From the NCBI GenBank assembly GCA_964644465.1, contig CAZXVU010000011.1, forward strand, positions 1 through 32,771: DNA of 32,771 nucleotides, read 5' to 3'. Below, piece by piece: positions 6,822 through 14,832 of the stretch. Both the position numbers and the translations under genes were made by a program. The notes under the pieces were generated by a model. It searched no databases, was not told where the DNA came from, and saw nothing but the letters and a program-made list of their open reading frames with translations. This DNA is from CAZXVU01 sp964644465 (GTDB taxonomy: Bacteria; Chlamydiota; Chlamydiia; Chlamydiales; SM23-39). The number at the start of each line of letters is the position of its first letter. The stretch's first letter is position 1.

Positions 6822-7877
6822 ATGAACTATTCTGAAATCCAGAAATTGCTCGCCGGCGATGCCGAAAATTTGCTCAAACATACATGCAAAACAGTCGGAA
6901 AAGATAAGCTTCATCTCCCCGGCCCAGATTGGGTAGACAGGATTTTTGGTCCCAGCGACAGAAATCCACGCGTACTGAGAAGCCTGCAGACTCTTTTCGG
7001 CCATGGCAGATTAGCAGGAACCGGCTATCTCTCTATTCTTCCTGTAGATCAAGGGATTGAACATGGCGCAGGAGCCTCTTTTGCTCCGAATCCTGAATAT
7101 TTCGATCCAGAAAATATAGTCCGCCTCGCCATGGAAGGGGGCTGCAACGCTGTCGCCTCAAGCCTTGGAGTTTTAGGGTCTATTGCTCGGAAATATGCGC
7201 ATAAGATCCCGTTTTTAATGAAGCTCAATCACAATGAACTCCTCTCCTATCCCAATTCTTACGACCAGACAATTTTTGGGTCTGTCAAACAAGCTTACGA
7301 TATGGGATGCGTCGCCGTGGGTGCGACGATCTATTTCGGCTCTCTAGAAAGCCGCAGGCAGATTGTTGAAATCAGCCACGCCTTTGCTACAGCGCACGAA
7401 TTGGGAATGGCTACAGTCCTTTGGTGCTATCTGCGCAATCCAGCCTTTAAAACATCTGACAAAGACTATCACGAAGCTGCGGATCTCACAGGACAGGCCA
7501 ATCATTTAGGCGCGACCATTGAAGCCGATATCGTGAAGCAGAAACTTCCCGAGAACAATGGGGGATTCAAGGCGATTAAATTCGGCAAGTCCCATGAAAA
7601 GATGTATACCGCGCTTTGTTCTGACCATCCGATTGATCTCACCCGCTATCAAGTCATCAATGGATACATGGGCCGGATCGGGCTGATCAATTCAGGCGGC
7701 GCCTCCGGAGCGAATGATCTTTTGGAAGCGGCTAAGACGGCGGTCATCAATAAAAGAGCCGGCGGCATCGGGCTGATTTCGGGCCGCAAGGCTTTCCAAA
7801 AGCCGATGAAAGAGGGTATCCAGCTTCTGAATACCATCCAAAATATTTACCTGTGTAAAGAGGTTGCAATCGCATGA
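6822..7877 (+). CDS. fbaB: class I fructose-bisphosphate aldolase (DhnA/FbaB type)
   Basis: A 351-aa protein of the DhnA/FbaB class I aldolase family, which splits fructose 1,6-bisphosphate into DHAP and glyceraldehyde 3-phosphate through a lysine Schiff base. Typical blocks are SILPVDQGIEHGAGASF (~70), EGGCNAVASSLG (~110), MKLNHNELL (~137), VAVGATIYFGS (~165), DIVKQKLPENNGGF (~238, containing a candidate Schiff-base lysine) and the phosphate-binding INSGGASGANDL (~290). Length fits the chlamydial and E. coli FbaB enzymes. GAGGA precedes the ATG by seven bases. The stop overlaps the start of the downstream methyltransferase as ATGA, so translation is probably coupled. Confidence 0.9.
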   Translation: MNYSEIQKLLAGDAENLLKHTCKTVGKDKLHLPGPDWVDRIFGPSDRNPRVLRSLQTLFGHGRLAGTGYLSILPVDQGIEHGAGASFAPNPEYFDPENIVRLAMEGGCNAVASSLGVLGSIARKYAHKIPFLMKLNHNELLSYPNSYDQTIFGSVKQAYDMGCVAVGATIYFGSLESRRQIVEISHAFATAHELGMATVLWCYLRNPAFKTSDKDYHEAADLTGQANHLGATIEADIVKQKLPENNGGFKAIKFGKSHEKMYTALCSDHPIDLTRYQVINGYMGRIGLINSGGASGANDLLEAAKTAVINKRAGGIGLISGRKAFQKPMKEGIQLLNTIQNIYLCKEVAIA

Positions 7878-8710
7878 TTTTCCCCAACGAGACCCAAGAT
7901 CCAAAAGATGTCGCTGAGCATTATAATTCTCTCGACCATTGGTATAGGGAGCTCTGGGGAGAACATCTGCATCACGGCCTTTGGAAAAAGGGGAACGAAC
8001 CCTCTCATCTAGCAGTCGAGCAGCTCGTTGATCTCGTCGCGGAAAAAGCGCAATTGCAAGGCGGCGAGAAAGTGTGCGATATCGGCTGCGGCTATGGCGC
8101 TACCGCGCGGATGCTGACCAAAAAGTGGGATGCTAAAGTCACAGGCTTTTCCCTTTCTGAAAGACAGCTTGAATATGCCCGCTCCAAAGATCAACGTCAA
8201 ACCTACATGCATTGCGATTGGCTGCAAAATTCGATTCCCGATGCCTCTTTTGATGTTGCGATCTCGATTGAAAGCTCGGAACATATGCCTGACAAAGAGA
8301 GATTTTTCCGCGAAGTCCATCGCATCTTGAAGCCTAAAGGAAGAATCGTCGTCTGCGCCTGGCTTTCTAAAGAAAACCCGAGTCCTTGGGAGGTCCGCCA
8401 TTTTCTTGAGCCGATCTGCCGCGAGGGGAGATTGCCAAGCATGGGAAGCGTCAGCGATTATGTGATCCTGATGCAGTCGGCAGGCTTTGAGAAAATTGAG
8501 TATGAAGATCTCACCTCCGAAGTGAAAAAGACTTGGGCGATCTGTGGATGGCGCATGCTCAAGGAATTGGGAAACAAAGAATTCCGGAAATTCCTTTTCA
8601 ATAAGAACAGTACTGAGCGCCCTTTTGCAAAAACAGTATTCCGTATCTTTGGCGCCTATCAAACGCGAAGCATGCTCTATGGAATCTTCAGCGCCGCCAA
8701 GAATCATTGA
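7874..8710 (+). CDS. SAM-dependent methyltransferase (tocopherol/sterol-type)
   Basis: A 278-aa class I methyltransferase. Motif I is VCDIGCGYGATARML (~66), followed by VTGFSLSERQLEYA, and the substrate side has FDVAISIESSEHM (~128). The N-terminal YNSLDHWYRELWGEHLHHGLW resembles gamma-tocopherol, sterol and sarcosine-dimethylglycine methyltransferases, so the substrate is probably a small lipid or quinone-like molecule; this is family-level inference. The ATG overlaps the aldolase stop by four bases. A long open frame on the opposite strand (8009-8707) is a shadow. There is no obvious metabolic link with the aldolase beyond cotranscription. Confidence 0.78.
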   Translation: MIFPNETQDPKDVAEHYNSLDHWYRELWGEHLHHGLWKKGNEPSHLAVEQLVDLVAEKAQLQGGEKVCDIGCGYGATARMLTKKWDAKVTGFSLSERQLEYARSKDQRQTYMHCDWLQNSIPDASFDVAISIESSEHMPDKERFFREVHRILKPKGRIVVCAWLSKENPSPWEVRHFLEPICREGRLPSMGSVSDYVILMQSAGFEKIEYEDLTSEVKKTWAICGWRMLKELGNKEFRKFLFNKNSTERPFAKTVFRIFGAYQTRSMLYGIFSAAKNH

Positions 8711-8745
8711 TCCTTTTAGGGTGAAAGGAGTATTCTTTTTGCCCT

Positions 8746-9561
8746 ATGATTACTACACACAGAAGACAGCTTTCTTATATTCCAGAAGTCTCCGACCGAA
8801 CCATCAAAAGAGCTTGGACCCATTTTCTGAGAGATCATTATTGCCCCTACGTTCGGGCTGCGATTGAAATTGAAACAGGGCAAAACGGTGTTCCCTCTCC
8901 CGGCGATTTAAAAGCAATCTGGAATCGCCTTTTCTCTACCCACCATATGCCTTTGAAAAATCCTCAGTACGATTGGCATCCTAGCCGTTTTCATGAGCTC
9001 GATAAAGCCATCAGACAATCTTTAAGACATGGCGTTGTGAAAAGCGCTGACGACTATCTCATCATGGGCCATGAAAAGGTAAAAAAAGCTGTAGGAAAAA
9101 ATATCTTTTATTTTGGAAAACAAAAAGATGGAATGGAATTCCAAGCCTCTGGCGCTCTTTGGCTTTCTGATGGAAATAACAGCGGTAGCTACTTTGTAAA
9201 AATAGACCCCTATCAAGTTCGAAGAAGCTTTCCCATTTTATCCTTCCGAAACACAACCGAATGGGCCGATGAATTTTTCAAAATCATTCGGAAAACATTT
9301 GAATCAGACGATGTCGTCAATCAAGTTGTCATATACCGTGATATCCGATTCCGAGTGATCCATAATCCAGAGAAAAAGGAACTCATAGCAGGCCGTTTTG
9401 TCACGAACGCCTCTCGTTTGATTTGCTACGATATCCCTCCAGAAAGGGGTGTGAGAAATATCATCGAGAAGACCTTAACAGATCCAGATACCTATTTTGT
9501 CGGCAAAATAGGTCGGCGAACGGCCTTTGACTTTTTTGAAGACGTCCAAGTTCATCCATGA
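8746..9561 (+). CDS. unknown protein, 271 aa
   Basis: I do not recognise this protein. It is soluble with no signal peptide or membrane helix. It is rich in aromatic and basic residues and has a predicted alpha/beta second half (SGSYFVKIDPYQVRR, NQVVIYRDIRFRVIH, ELIAGRFVTNASRLICYD). ATG 8746 is the first start after an in-frame TGA at 8722. An AGGAG site lies 15 bases upstream, further than usual. It follows the methyltransferase by 35 bases and could be read from the same message. The lack of a recognisable family fits a lineage-specific chlamydial gene. Confidence 0.7.
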   Translation: MITTHRRQLSYIPEVSDRTIKRAWTHFLRDHYCPYVRAAIEIETGQNGVPSPGDLKAIWNRLFSTHHMPLKNPQYDWHPSRFHELDKAIRQSLRHGVVKSADDYLIMGHEKVKKAVGKNIFYFGKQKDGMEFQASGALWLSDGNNSGSYFVKIDPYQVRRSFPILSFRNTTEWADEFFKIIRKTFESDDVVNQVVIYRDIRFRVIHNPEKKELIAGRFVTNASRLICYDIPPERGVRNIIEKTLTDPDTYFVGKIGRRTAFDFFEDVQVHP

Positions 9562-9579
9562 GCTTCCCTTCAAATTTAA

Positions 9580-9632
9580 AAAAAAGAATTTTCAACTAAG
9601 AGCGTCGTTGTTATCATTTCCAATTCTTTTTT
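9580..9632. repeat. AT-rich inverted repeat before the ankyrin gene
   Basis: AAAAAAGAATT (9580-9590) and AATTCTTTTTT (9622-9632) are exact inverted copies separated by 31 bases. They could form a weak terminator for the preceding gene, or a leader structure for the ankyrin gene, whose AAGGGGG ribosome site follows directly. AT-only arms with a long loop make this tentative. Confidence 0.35.
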
Positions 9633-9646
9633 AAAGGGGGCTTCTT

Positions 9647-10159
9647 ATGGCGGGTCCAGTAGAGTTTTTCATCCATCTGGTGGAGCGAGTCCTTTTTGGG
9701 AATTCCACTCTTCCGAGTCCTGGAAAGATTGAGAGAAAATCTCCCTATCTTGGAACGGTTACTTTCGCCAACTGCCCGAATGGTTGTCCTGGGTTAATGG
9801 ATTTTAAAAACAAGCCAAATTGTGAATTTCTCATTTTTGATAAGGGAATCAAATTCAAATGGAACCACAAAAAGTATGTGATCCAAGAAATGGGAGATTA
9901 CGAAATTCAATTTTTAAAAACCGGCGAAGTGAGAATCCTTCGGGGAGATAATAACCACGATTGCTACCCTAGAACGTTCCCTGTCGCGATTAGCCAAGGG
10001 CATTTACGAGCCATCCAAATTTTGCTACAGAATGAGGAAGAGCCCACTCACAATGATCTTCAGCAAGCGGTTCGATCAGGTCATAAGGAGATCACCCATT
10101 TGTTACGAGCAAAACGAGAAGAGCTCGATCGGTTGGAAGGATTCTTGTTAGTGGAATAA
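9647..10159 (+). CDS. small protein with C-terminal ankyrin-like repeats
   Basis: A 170-aa protein. Residues ~1-105 are unrecognised, with a cysteine pair (NCPNGCPG, ~42) and short beta-rich stretches. Residues ~110-160 hold two degenerate ankyrin units: FPVAISQGHLRAIQILLQNE and LQQAVRSGHKEITHLLRAKR, matching the A-x-x-x-G-H-x-x-x-x-x-x-L-L pattern. Ankyrin proteins are common in amoeba-associated chlamydiae and often act in the host, but no export signal is visible. Its last 12 bases overlap the convergent amidotransferase gene. A strong AAGGGGG site precedes the ATG. Confidence 0.68.
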   Translation: MAGPVEFFIHLVERVLFGNSTLPSPGKIERKSPYLGTVTFANCPNGCPGLMDFKNKPNCEFLIFDKGIKFKWNHKKYVIQEMGDYEIQFLKTGEVRILRGDNNHDCYPRTFPVAISQGHLRAIQILLQNEEEPTHNDLQQAVRSGHKEITHLLRAKREELDRLEGFLLVE

Positions 10160-10846
10160 ATTTTCTAAACAAAATTGCTCCAGAATCCAGATCATTTTGT
10201 TGTTGATGCTCTTATAGTCTTGGGCAAGAAGCTCTTTTTCCGTTTGGACATATTTACCTGGAGTCAAATCTTCCAGACAATAGGGGATCATCCCTGCAAT
10301 GTTTTTTTGGGTGATTTCCGGATGGCATTGGAAACCGTAAGCTGAGGCTGAATAGCGGACAATTTGACGGGGACATCCTTCGCTATAGGCCAAGATCTTA
10401 GAATCTTTAGTCAGGCCGGGCATATCATTATGCCAATGGGTAACAAGGAATTTAGCTGGCATTCCCGATAAGAGGGAGTCTTTGCGCCCTTCCTCTGTTA
10501 AATGGATGGGGAAGACCCCGACTTCTTTATGAGGACTGCGCTCTGTTTTGGCCCCGAAAGCCTCGCCGATGATCTGCGCTCCCAGGCAAAAACCTAACAC
10601 GGGGACCTGGTTTTGCAGGGAGGTTTTTACGAGATCGATTTCGTTGAGGAGATACGGGAATTCTTTAGGTTTTGAAGGGCTTTGCGGCCCGCCCATGAGG
10701 ATCAAAAGGTCGAAATCTTCTGGAGAAGGGGTTTTTTCTCCAGCAAAAGGACGACAGAAAAGCTGCTCAAATTGGTTTTCCTCAGCCCAGGTTTCAATGA
10801 TGCCTGGACGTTCAAATTCTGCATGGAGGATATATTGGATTCTCAT
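10148..10846 (-). CDS. class I glutamine amidotransferase-like protein
   Basis: A 232-aa stand-alone class I (GuaA/TrpG-like) glutamine amidotransferase. The nucleophile elbow is PVLGFCLGAQ with Cys87, and the His-Glu pair is in FQCHPEIT (His175, Glu177), so the catalytic triad is complete. LILMGGPQSP (~48) is the usual oxyanion-region block. Stand-alone members of this group are often annotated as GMP synthase-like; the acceptor is unknown. A longer frame to 10924 would start upstream of the predicted promoter, so ATG 10846 is preferred, with AGGGG seven bases before it. It converges on and overlaps the ankyrin gene. Confidence 0.85.
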   Translation of the reverse strand: MRIQYILHAEFERPGIIETWAEENQFEQLFCRPFAGEKTPSPEDFDLLILMGGPQSPSKPKEFPYLLNEIDLVKTSLQNQVPVLGFCLGAQIIGEAFGAKTERSPHKEVGVFPIHLTEEGRKDSLLSGMPAKFLVTHWHNDMPGLTKDSKILAYSEGCPRQIVRYSASAYGFQCHPEITQKNIAGMIPYCLEDLTPGKYVQTEKELLAQDYKSINNKMIWILEQFCLENLFH

Positions 10847-10872
10847 CTCTTCGCCCCTATTTTTAACTATAA

Positions 10873-10902
10873 AAAATAGCAACTCCACCCCAAAAAAGTC
10901 AA
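10873..10902 (-). promoter_or_regulatory. promoter of the glutamine amidotransferase gene
   Basis: On the minus strand TTGACT (10902-10897), an 18-base spacer, then TATTTT (10878-10873). The expected transcript start is about 20 bases before ATG 10846, which rules out the longer reading frame. Confidence 0.5.
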
Positions 10903-10960
10903 AAGGTGCTATTCTTGGCGCCACTTCATGAAAAGTGTTAACATTTTAATGTAAAACTTT

Positions 10961-11857
10961 ATGTCATTCATTCATTTGCTTCTTGCATTGGTTGTTGTAT
11001 TAGTTTGGGGATTTAATTTCGTGGTAATTATGGTGGGGCTGAGCGGAATACCTCCTATTTTCCTGGTATTTCTCCGGTTTTTCTTCACGAGCCTTCCTGC
11101 CATTTTTTTGATCAAGAAGCCCGAAGCTCCCTTTTACTTAGTCTTTCTGTATGGGCTGATCCTCTTTGCCCTGCAATTCGCCCTTCTCTTTTGGAGCATG
11201 GCGCAAGGATTGTCTCCCGGCTTGGCCTCGATTTTGCTCCAGCTTCAAGCCTTTTTTACGATCTTGCTGGCTGTGATCTTTTTCAAAGAAAAACCAAACA
11301 GATGGCAAATTCTCGGCGGGCTGATCTCCTTTTTAGGAATCGGGTTGGTGGGGATGAATCTGGGGGGAGATATTACTCTTACAGGTCTATTATTAGTCAT
11401 CCTGGCTGCATTTTTTTGGGGTTCGGGCAATATCTTTTCAAAGAAGATGGGCAAGATCAACATGTTCTCTTTAGTAGTATGGGGCAGCTTCGTAGCTTGG
11501 CCGCCTCTTTTAGCGGCTTCATTGATCTTTGAAGGGACTGATCAGATTCTCTATTCTTTACACCATTTGGATTGGCTATCTGTAGGAGCCGTTGCCTACA
11601 TCGTTTGCTTAGCGACATGGTTTGCTTTCGGAAGCTGGAATTGGCTCTTGCAGCGCTATCCCTTGCCGATCATTGCTCCCTTTACACTTCTAGTTCCTAT
11701 CATCGGTATGATCAGTTCAGCTCTTTGTTTGAATGAGGTAATTCAAACCTGGAAAATCGTTGCAGCCTGCCTTGTGCTTGGAGGACTTTGTATCAATTTG
11801 CTGGGGCCTCGCCTCGCTATCAGAAAAAAACTGGAAGAAGATGCTACGATTGCATAG
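10961..11857 (+). CDS. EamA-family (DMT superfamily) transporter
   Basis: A 298-aa inner-membrane protein with about ten hydrophobic helices arranged as two EamA repeats. The first starts MSFIHLLLALVVVLVWGFNF; the second begins near LLLVILAAFFWGSGNIFSKK (~145). Conserved spots include VVLVWGFNFV in helix 1, LLQLQAFFTILLAVIFFKEKP at the end of repeat 1, and APFTLLVPIIGMISSALCLNE with its glutamate near the end. Family members export amino acids or other metabolites; the substrate cannot be assigned. No clear ribosome site is seen before ATG 10961. It diverges from the amidotransferase gene. Confidence 0.85.
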   Translation: MSFIHLLLALVVVLVWGFNFVVIMVGLSGIPPIFLVFLRFFFTSLPAIFLIKKPEAPFYLVFLYGLILFALQFALLFWSMAQGLSPGLASILLQLQAFFTILLAVIFFKEKPNRWQILGGLISFLGIGLVGMNLGGDITLTGLLLVILAAFFWGSGNIFSKKMGKINMFSLVVWGSFVAWPPLLAASLIFEGTDQILYSLHHLDWLSVGAVAYIVCLATWFAFGSWNWLLQRYPLPIIAPFTLLVPIIGMISSALCLNEVIQTWKIVAACLVLGGLCINLLGPRLAIRKKLEEDATIA

Positions 11858-11867
11858 AAAATGAATA

Positions 11868-11928
11868 ACAGGATTTGCAGGATCAGGGAGGATATGCAAG
11901 ATAGCCTTTTTTATCCTGCAAATCCTGT
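11868..11928. repeat. intergenic palindrome, AGGAT type
   Basis: A perfect 16-bp inverted repeat, ACAGGATTTGCAGGAT (11868-11883) and its complement (11913-11928), with a 29-base loop. Each arm holds two AGGAT cores. It lies between two plus-strand genes and has no U-tract. It shares the ACAGGATT core with the palindrome near 24141. Confidence 0.8.
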
Positions 11929-11949
11929 CCATTCTTGATTGGGAGTAGA

Positions 11950-13125
11950 ATGTTTAAAATAGCCGCTGTTTTATGGATTTTCCTATTTTCTTCTGCCCAT
12001 CCCACGGAAGAGTTTCCTCCCCATTATCAGGAATTGCCGAAAAATGCCGTTCTATTGAATGACACCTCTGCATGGTATCACTGGGGCTGCACCGGGGCTG
12101 CGAACGCTTTGAAATCTCAAATTGTATCAAGAGGCTGGAACCTCATTTCAGTCCCGATTCAGTACAATTACCTAATTCAAGATTTTCCAACTCAAGCAGA
12201 TGGCTTCGACGACCCGCAAGTTTTTGAAAGATTCAAAAAGCAATATCAGGAAATCATCTCTCTTTTGGAATCTGCCGACGTAGTTCTTGTGAATGGCGAA
12301 GGGACTTTGCATGGCTCGAGGCCAGGTCCAATGCGGCTTCTCTATCTGGCCCATATTTCTAAAAAGTTCCTCGGCAAGAAATTAGAAATCATCAGCCATT
12401 CCGTTTTTCCCAACGATCAAAAAAAGATCACTGATTGGACTTTGGCAGAGCTCTATGCGAAGGTCTATCGCGAAGCCGATTTCCTTGCGGTCAGAGAGAA
12501 CTTTAGCTTAGAAATCCTCAAACAACTGGGAATCGAGGCTACTTTAAGCTTTGATTGCCTCCCTTTATCGATACGCAGCTATCTTTATAACCACATGGAA
12601 AGCCATCCGAAACATGCAATCGTTCTTTCAGGCTCTGCAGCCTGGCAAGAGGAGGGGATGGTTCCCATCATCGAGTACCTTAAAGAGATGAAAACGCGGG
12701 GCTTTGAGATCCGTGTCCTTGTCGGGGCTAAGAAGGATCCCGCTCCAGACGATCAGCGCTTTGTCCAATTTCTGCAAAACAACTTCTCTCAAGATCAGTG
12801 GACCTTGGTTATTGCTGAGAGTTTTGAAGAGTGGTTGGAAGAAATCCAGAATGCAGAGCTTCTTGTTTCTGGCAGATTTCACAACTCCATTGCTGCAGCT
12901 TGCCTTGGAACGCCATTTATTATCCTGAACAGCAATACTCCTAAAAATGAAGGGATGTGTGATTTTCTTGGGATCAAAAAACAAGTTTTGTCATATAAAG
13001 ATCCTAACTTGGCAAAATTCCTTTTTCAGCAGACAGAGGAGCTTCTGGGATCTGAACAAGAACCGAACATTCCTCTCGTTGAAAAGCTCTGCAGCTATGC
13101 AGAGAAGAATTTTTTAGGACTTTGA
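11950..13125 (+). CDS. exported polysaccharide pyruvyltransferase-like protein
   Basis: A 391-aa protein of the polysaccharide pyruvyltransferase (CsaB/WcaK-like) family. Early it has NAVLLNDTSAWYHWGCTGA (~32), in the middle ADVVLVNGEGTLHG (~100), and near the C-terminus SGRFHNSIAAACLGTPFI, the family's conserved active-site block. Unusually, it begins with a clear signal peptide, MFKIAAVLWIFLFSSAHP, although these enzymes normally work in the cytoplasm on nucleotide- or lipid-linked sugars. ATG 11950 with GGGAG upstream is preferred over a TTG at 11935. Its TGA shares one base with the next ATG (TGATG), implying coupled translation with the phosphatase. Confidence 0.75.
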   Translation: MFKIAAVLWIFLFSSAHPTEEFPPHYQELPKNAVLLNDTSAWYHWGCTGAANALKSQIVSRGWNLISVPIQYNYLIQDFPTQADGFDDPQVFERFKKQYQEIISLLESADVVLVNGEGTLHGSRPGPMRLLYLAHISKKFLGKKLEIISHSVFPNDQKKITDWTLAELYAKVYREADFLAVRENFSLEILKQLGIEATLSFDCLPLSIRSYLYNHMESHPKHAIVLSGSAAWQEEGMVPIIEYLKEMKTRGFEIRVLVGAKKDPAPDDQRFVQFLQNNFSQDQWTLVIAESFEEWLEEIQNAELLVSGRFHNSIAAACLGTPFIILNSNTPKNEGMCDFLGIKKQVLSYKDPNLAKFLFQQTEELLGSEQEPNIPLVEKLCSYAEKNFLGL

Positions 13126-13688
13126 TGGAGCTCAATCTATATTTATGCAGGCATGGAGAAACCGAATGGACTTTGTCTGGGCAGCATACGAGCATCTCTG
13201 ATATTTCTTTGACCGAAAGAGGCATCAAACAGATGGGATTGTTAGCGCCCCGTCTGCAGGAAATACATTGGAAAAAGATCCTCTCCAGTCCTATGAAAAG
13301 AGCCGTTGAAAGTTCCAAGATTCTTGGACTTCCTGTGATTTTAGAACCGCGAGCTGTGGAATGGAATTATGGGAACTATGAAGGGCTGACCCATGTGCAG
13401 ATTGAAAAGGCGAACCCAGATTGGAACTTATTCCGAAATGGAGCTCCTGGCGGTGAATCTGTAGAAGAGATCGGAAAGAGAGCGGACGATCTTCTAAATT
13501 CCTTGGAGGCTCTAAGCGGGAACGTCCTTCTATTTTCTCATGGTCATTTTTTGCGGGTTTTAGCTGCGAGATGGCTGGGGCTTAACGCGGGGTATGGGAA
13601 ATTCTTCAATCTCTCTGTTGCTTCATTGAGTCATTTAGGATTCGAAAGGAAGCAGAAAGTCATCCAATTCTGGAACGATACAAATTAA
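13125..13688 (+). CDS. histidine phosphatase family protein (phosphoglycerate mutase-like)
   Basis: A 187-aa member of the histidine phosphatase superfamily, branch 1. The phosphate-accepting motif LCRHGETEW (His10) is at the N-terminus, WNYGNYEGLTH supplies the acidic residue (~83), and FSHGHFLRVL the second histidine (~142). At this length it is more like a broad-specificity phosphatase (GpmB/CobC-like) than a true glycolytic mutase (~230-250 aa). Start ATG 13125 overlaps the preceding stop by one base. It ends 9 bases before the convergent F-box gene. Confidence 0.88.
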   Translation: MELNLYLCRHGETEWTLSGQHTSISDISLTERGIKQMGLLAPRLQEIHWKKILSSPMKRAVESSKILGLPVILEPRAVEWNYGNYEGLTHVQIEKANPDWNLFRNGAPGGESVEEIGKRADDLLNSLEALSGNVLLFSHGHFLRVLAARWLGLNAGYGKFFNLSVASLSHLGFERKQKVIQFWNDTN

Positions 13689-13689
13689 G

Positions 13690-13706
13690 GGTGTTTTTTA
13701 AACACC
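13690..13706. terminator. short hairpin across two convergent stop codons
   Basis: GGTGTTT (13690-13696) pairs with AAACACC (13700-13706) around a TTT loop. The stop of the minus-strand F-box gene is inside it and the phosphatase stop is just before it. It could be a minimal bidirectional terminator, but there is no U-tract. Confidence 0.3.
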
Positions 13707-14303
13707 AAGAGGCGGCAACCGGTTATTTCTCCGGAAGAGATTGGTAGGAAGAAAGATGATCAGGCTGCTTGTCGTCACTTCAGGCAGTCTATCGAATTTC
13801 CTGATATCTGCAATCCTAGGAACGAGCCATCCACGGATCACAGCAGCTGAAGCATTCGCTGCTGGAAGATCTGGAGTCTGATTGAGCCGCGCATGAATAC
13901 TTCTCCACGCTTGTTCAAGAGATACATTGTGTTTGTTCTCTTCTATGTATAAATTGACATCAAAAAAACGATCCAAAGCCCTCACATTCGTGTCCCTATA
14001 GAGAATTTCCAATTTTCCCTTTGAAGAAAGAACAGGAGCGAGAGACATAAAATTCGATGCCGTTACCGGATCTTGCATGAGTCTTGGTTCAATGCATTCG
14101 TACCATTCTTTTTCAATTGCTGCCTCGTTGGCTGTTCGAAAACTTCTACTCGTTCCAGATGCGAAAACATTTCCTGCAGAACTTAGTATTTTGATTAATA
14201 GATCCTCTGGGAGACTTGCTATTGAGATAGAAGCTCTATTTTCTGATCCAACGGGATTATTTTTTAAAGAGGGAGTTTGTGATGTAATAGTAGCTGATGT
14301 CAT
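13698..14303 (-). CDS. F-box-like protein, candidate host-directed effector
   Basis: A 201-aa protein. Residues ~28-68 match an F-box: IASLPEDLLIKILSSAG, then FASGTSRSFRTANEAAIEKEW, that is the LPxxLLxxIL core followed by a helical stretch ending in a tryptophan. F-box domains bind Skp1 in eukaryotic SCF ubiquitin ligases and have no bacterial role, so this protein probably acts in the host cell, as known for F-box effectors of Legionella and amoeba symbionts. The first 25 residues are Ser/Thr-rich, compatible with type III secretion (inference). The remaining ~130 residues, the presumed substrate-binding part, are unrecognised. A sigma70-like promoter precedes it. Confidence 0.65.
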   Translation of the reverse strand: MTSATITSQTPSLKNNPVGSENRASISIASLPEDLLIKILSSAGNVFASGTSRSFRTANEAAIEKEWYECIEPRLMQDPVTASNFMSLAPVLSSKGKLEILYRDTNVRALDRFFDVNLYIEENKHNVSLEQAWRSIHARLNQTPDLPAANASAAVIRGWLVPRIADIRKFDRLPEVTTSSLIIFLPTNLFRRNNRLPPLGV

Positions 14304-14335
14304 CGTTTTTTAATCCTTAATTAACGTAAGTCTTT

Positions 14336-14365
14336 ATTATAGTAAAAATTATAACACATTTTTAA
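14336..14365 (-). promoter_or_regulatory. possible promoter of the F-box gene
   Basis: On the minus strand TTAAAA (14365-14360), an 18-base spacer, then a perfect TATAAT (14341-14336), 33 bases before the ATG. The -35 is poor, and two further TATAAT hexamers lie in the same AT-rich spacer. Confidence 0.35.
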
Positions 14366-14429
14366 TAAAAATTATACTTGTTATTGTATAAACGCGTAAG
14401 TTGTTGGTAATGAATAGATTAAATGCTTA

Positions 14430-14774
14430 TCAGGGAGGGTTATAATAGCAGCGAAGCTCTGACATCTTTCCATTCTTCCATTCGATAAAATCTACCCCGA
14501 CGAATTTAGCAGAGTCCATCGTGATGACAAATTCCACAATGGTTGTGTTGAGAGATTCATACAGCTTGATGACTTCATAAGAAACGGTTTTAGCTTCACG
14601 GAACTGTTTTTCTAATACAGCCACTACAGCATTTTTTCCCCGGATCCATTTAAGAGAAGGATCGAAGAGGGCGAAATCGTCATGCAAGAGTTGTCCGATG
14701 GATGCTGCATCTTTGTTGCTGAAACTTTCAGCGAAATGGAGAGTAAGATTTTCCAGAGATTCCGTTTTAATCAT
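14430..14774 (-). CDS. NTF2-like (SnoaL/DUF4440-type) small protein
   Basis: A 114-aa protein of the NTF2-like fold. It has the usual order of an N-terminal helix (LTLHFAESFSNKDAASIGQLL), a short DDFALFDPSLKWIRGKNAV stretch, a long helix and a C-terminal sheet ending in FIEWKNGKMSELRCYYNPP. Such proteins are small enzymes (isomerase-like) or ligand-binding proteins; the reaction cannot be read. It lies 58 bases after the large HExxH gene on the same strand. A broken copy sits at 17378-17561, so this gene was part of the duplicated unit but is kept intact here only. Confidence 0.72.
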   Translation of the reverse strand: MIKTESLENLTLHFAESFSNKDAASIGQLLHDDFALFDPSLKWIRGKNAVVAVLEKQFREAKTVSYEVIKLYESLNTTIVEFVITMDSAKFVGVDFIEWKNGKMSELRCYYNPP

Positions 14775-14832
14775 GGAAAAGAGTTTCTCAAATTAGAAAT
14801 TATTTTCCTACAACCCTAATGTTTTCTCTCTC

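Noticed and set aside
8009..8707. 232-codon open frame on the minus strand
   Set aside because: It lies fully antisense to a methyltransferase with clear motifs; its translation has no recognisable domain and no start context.
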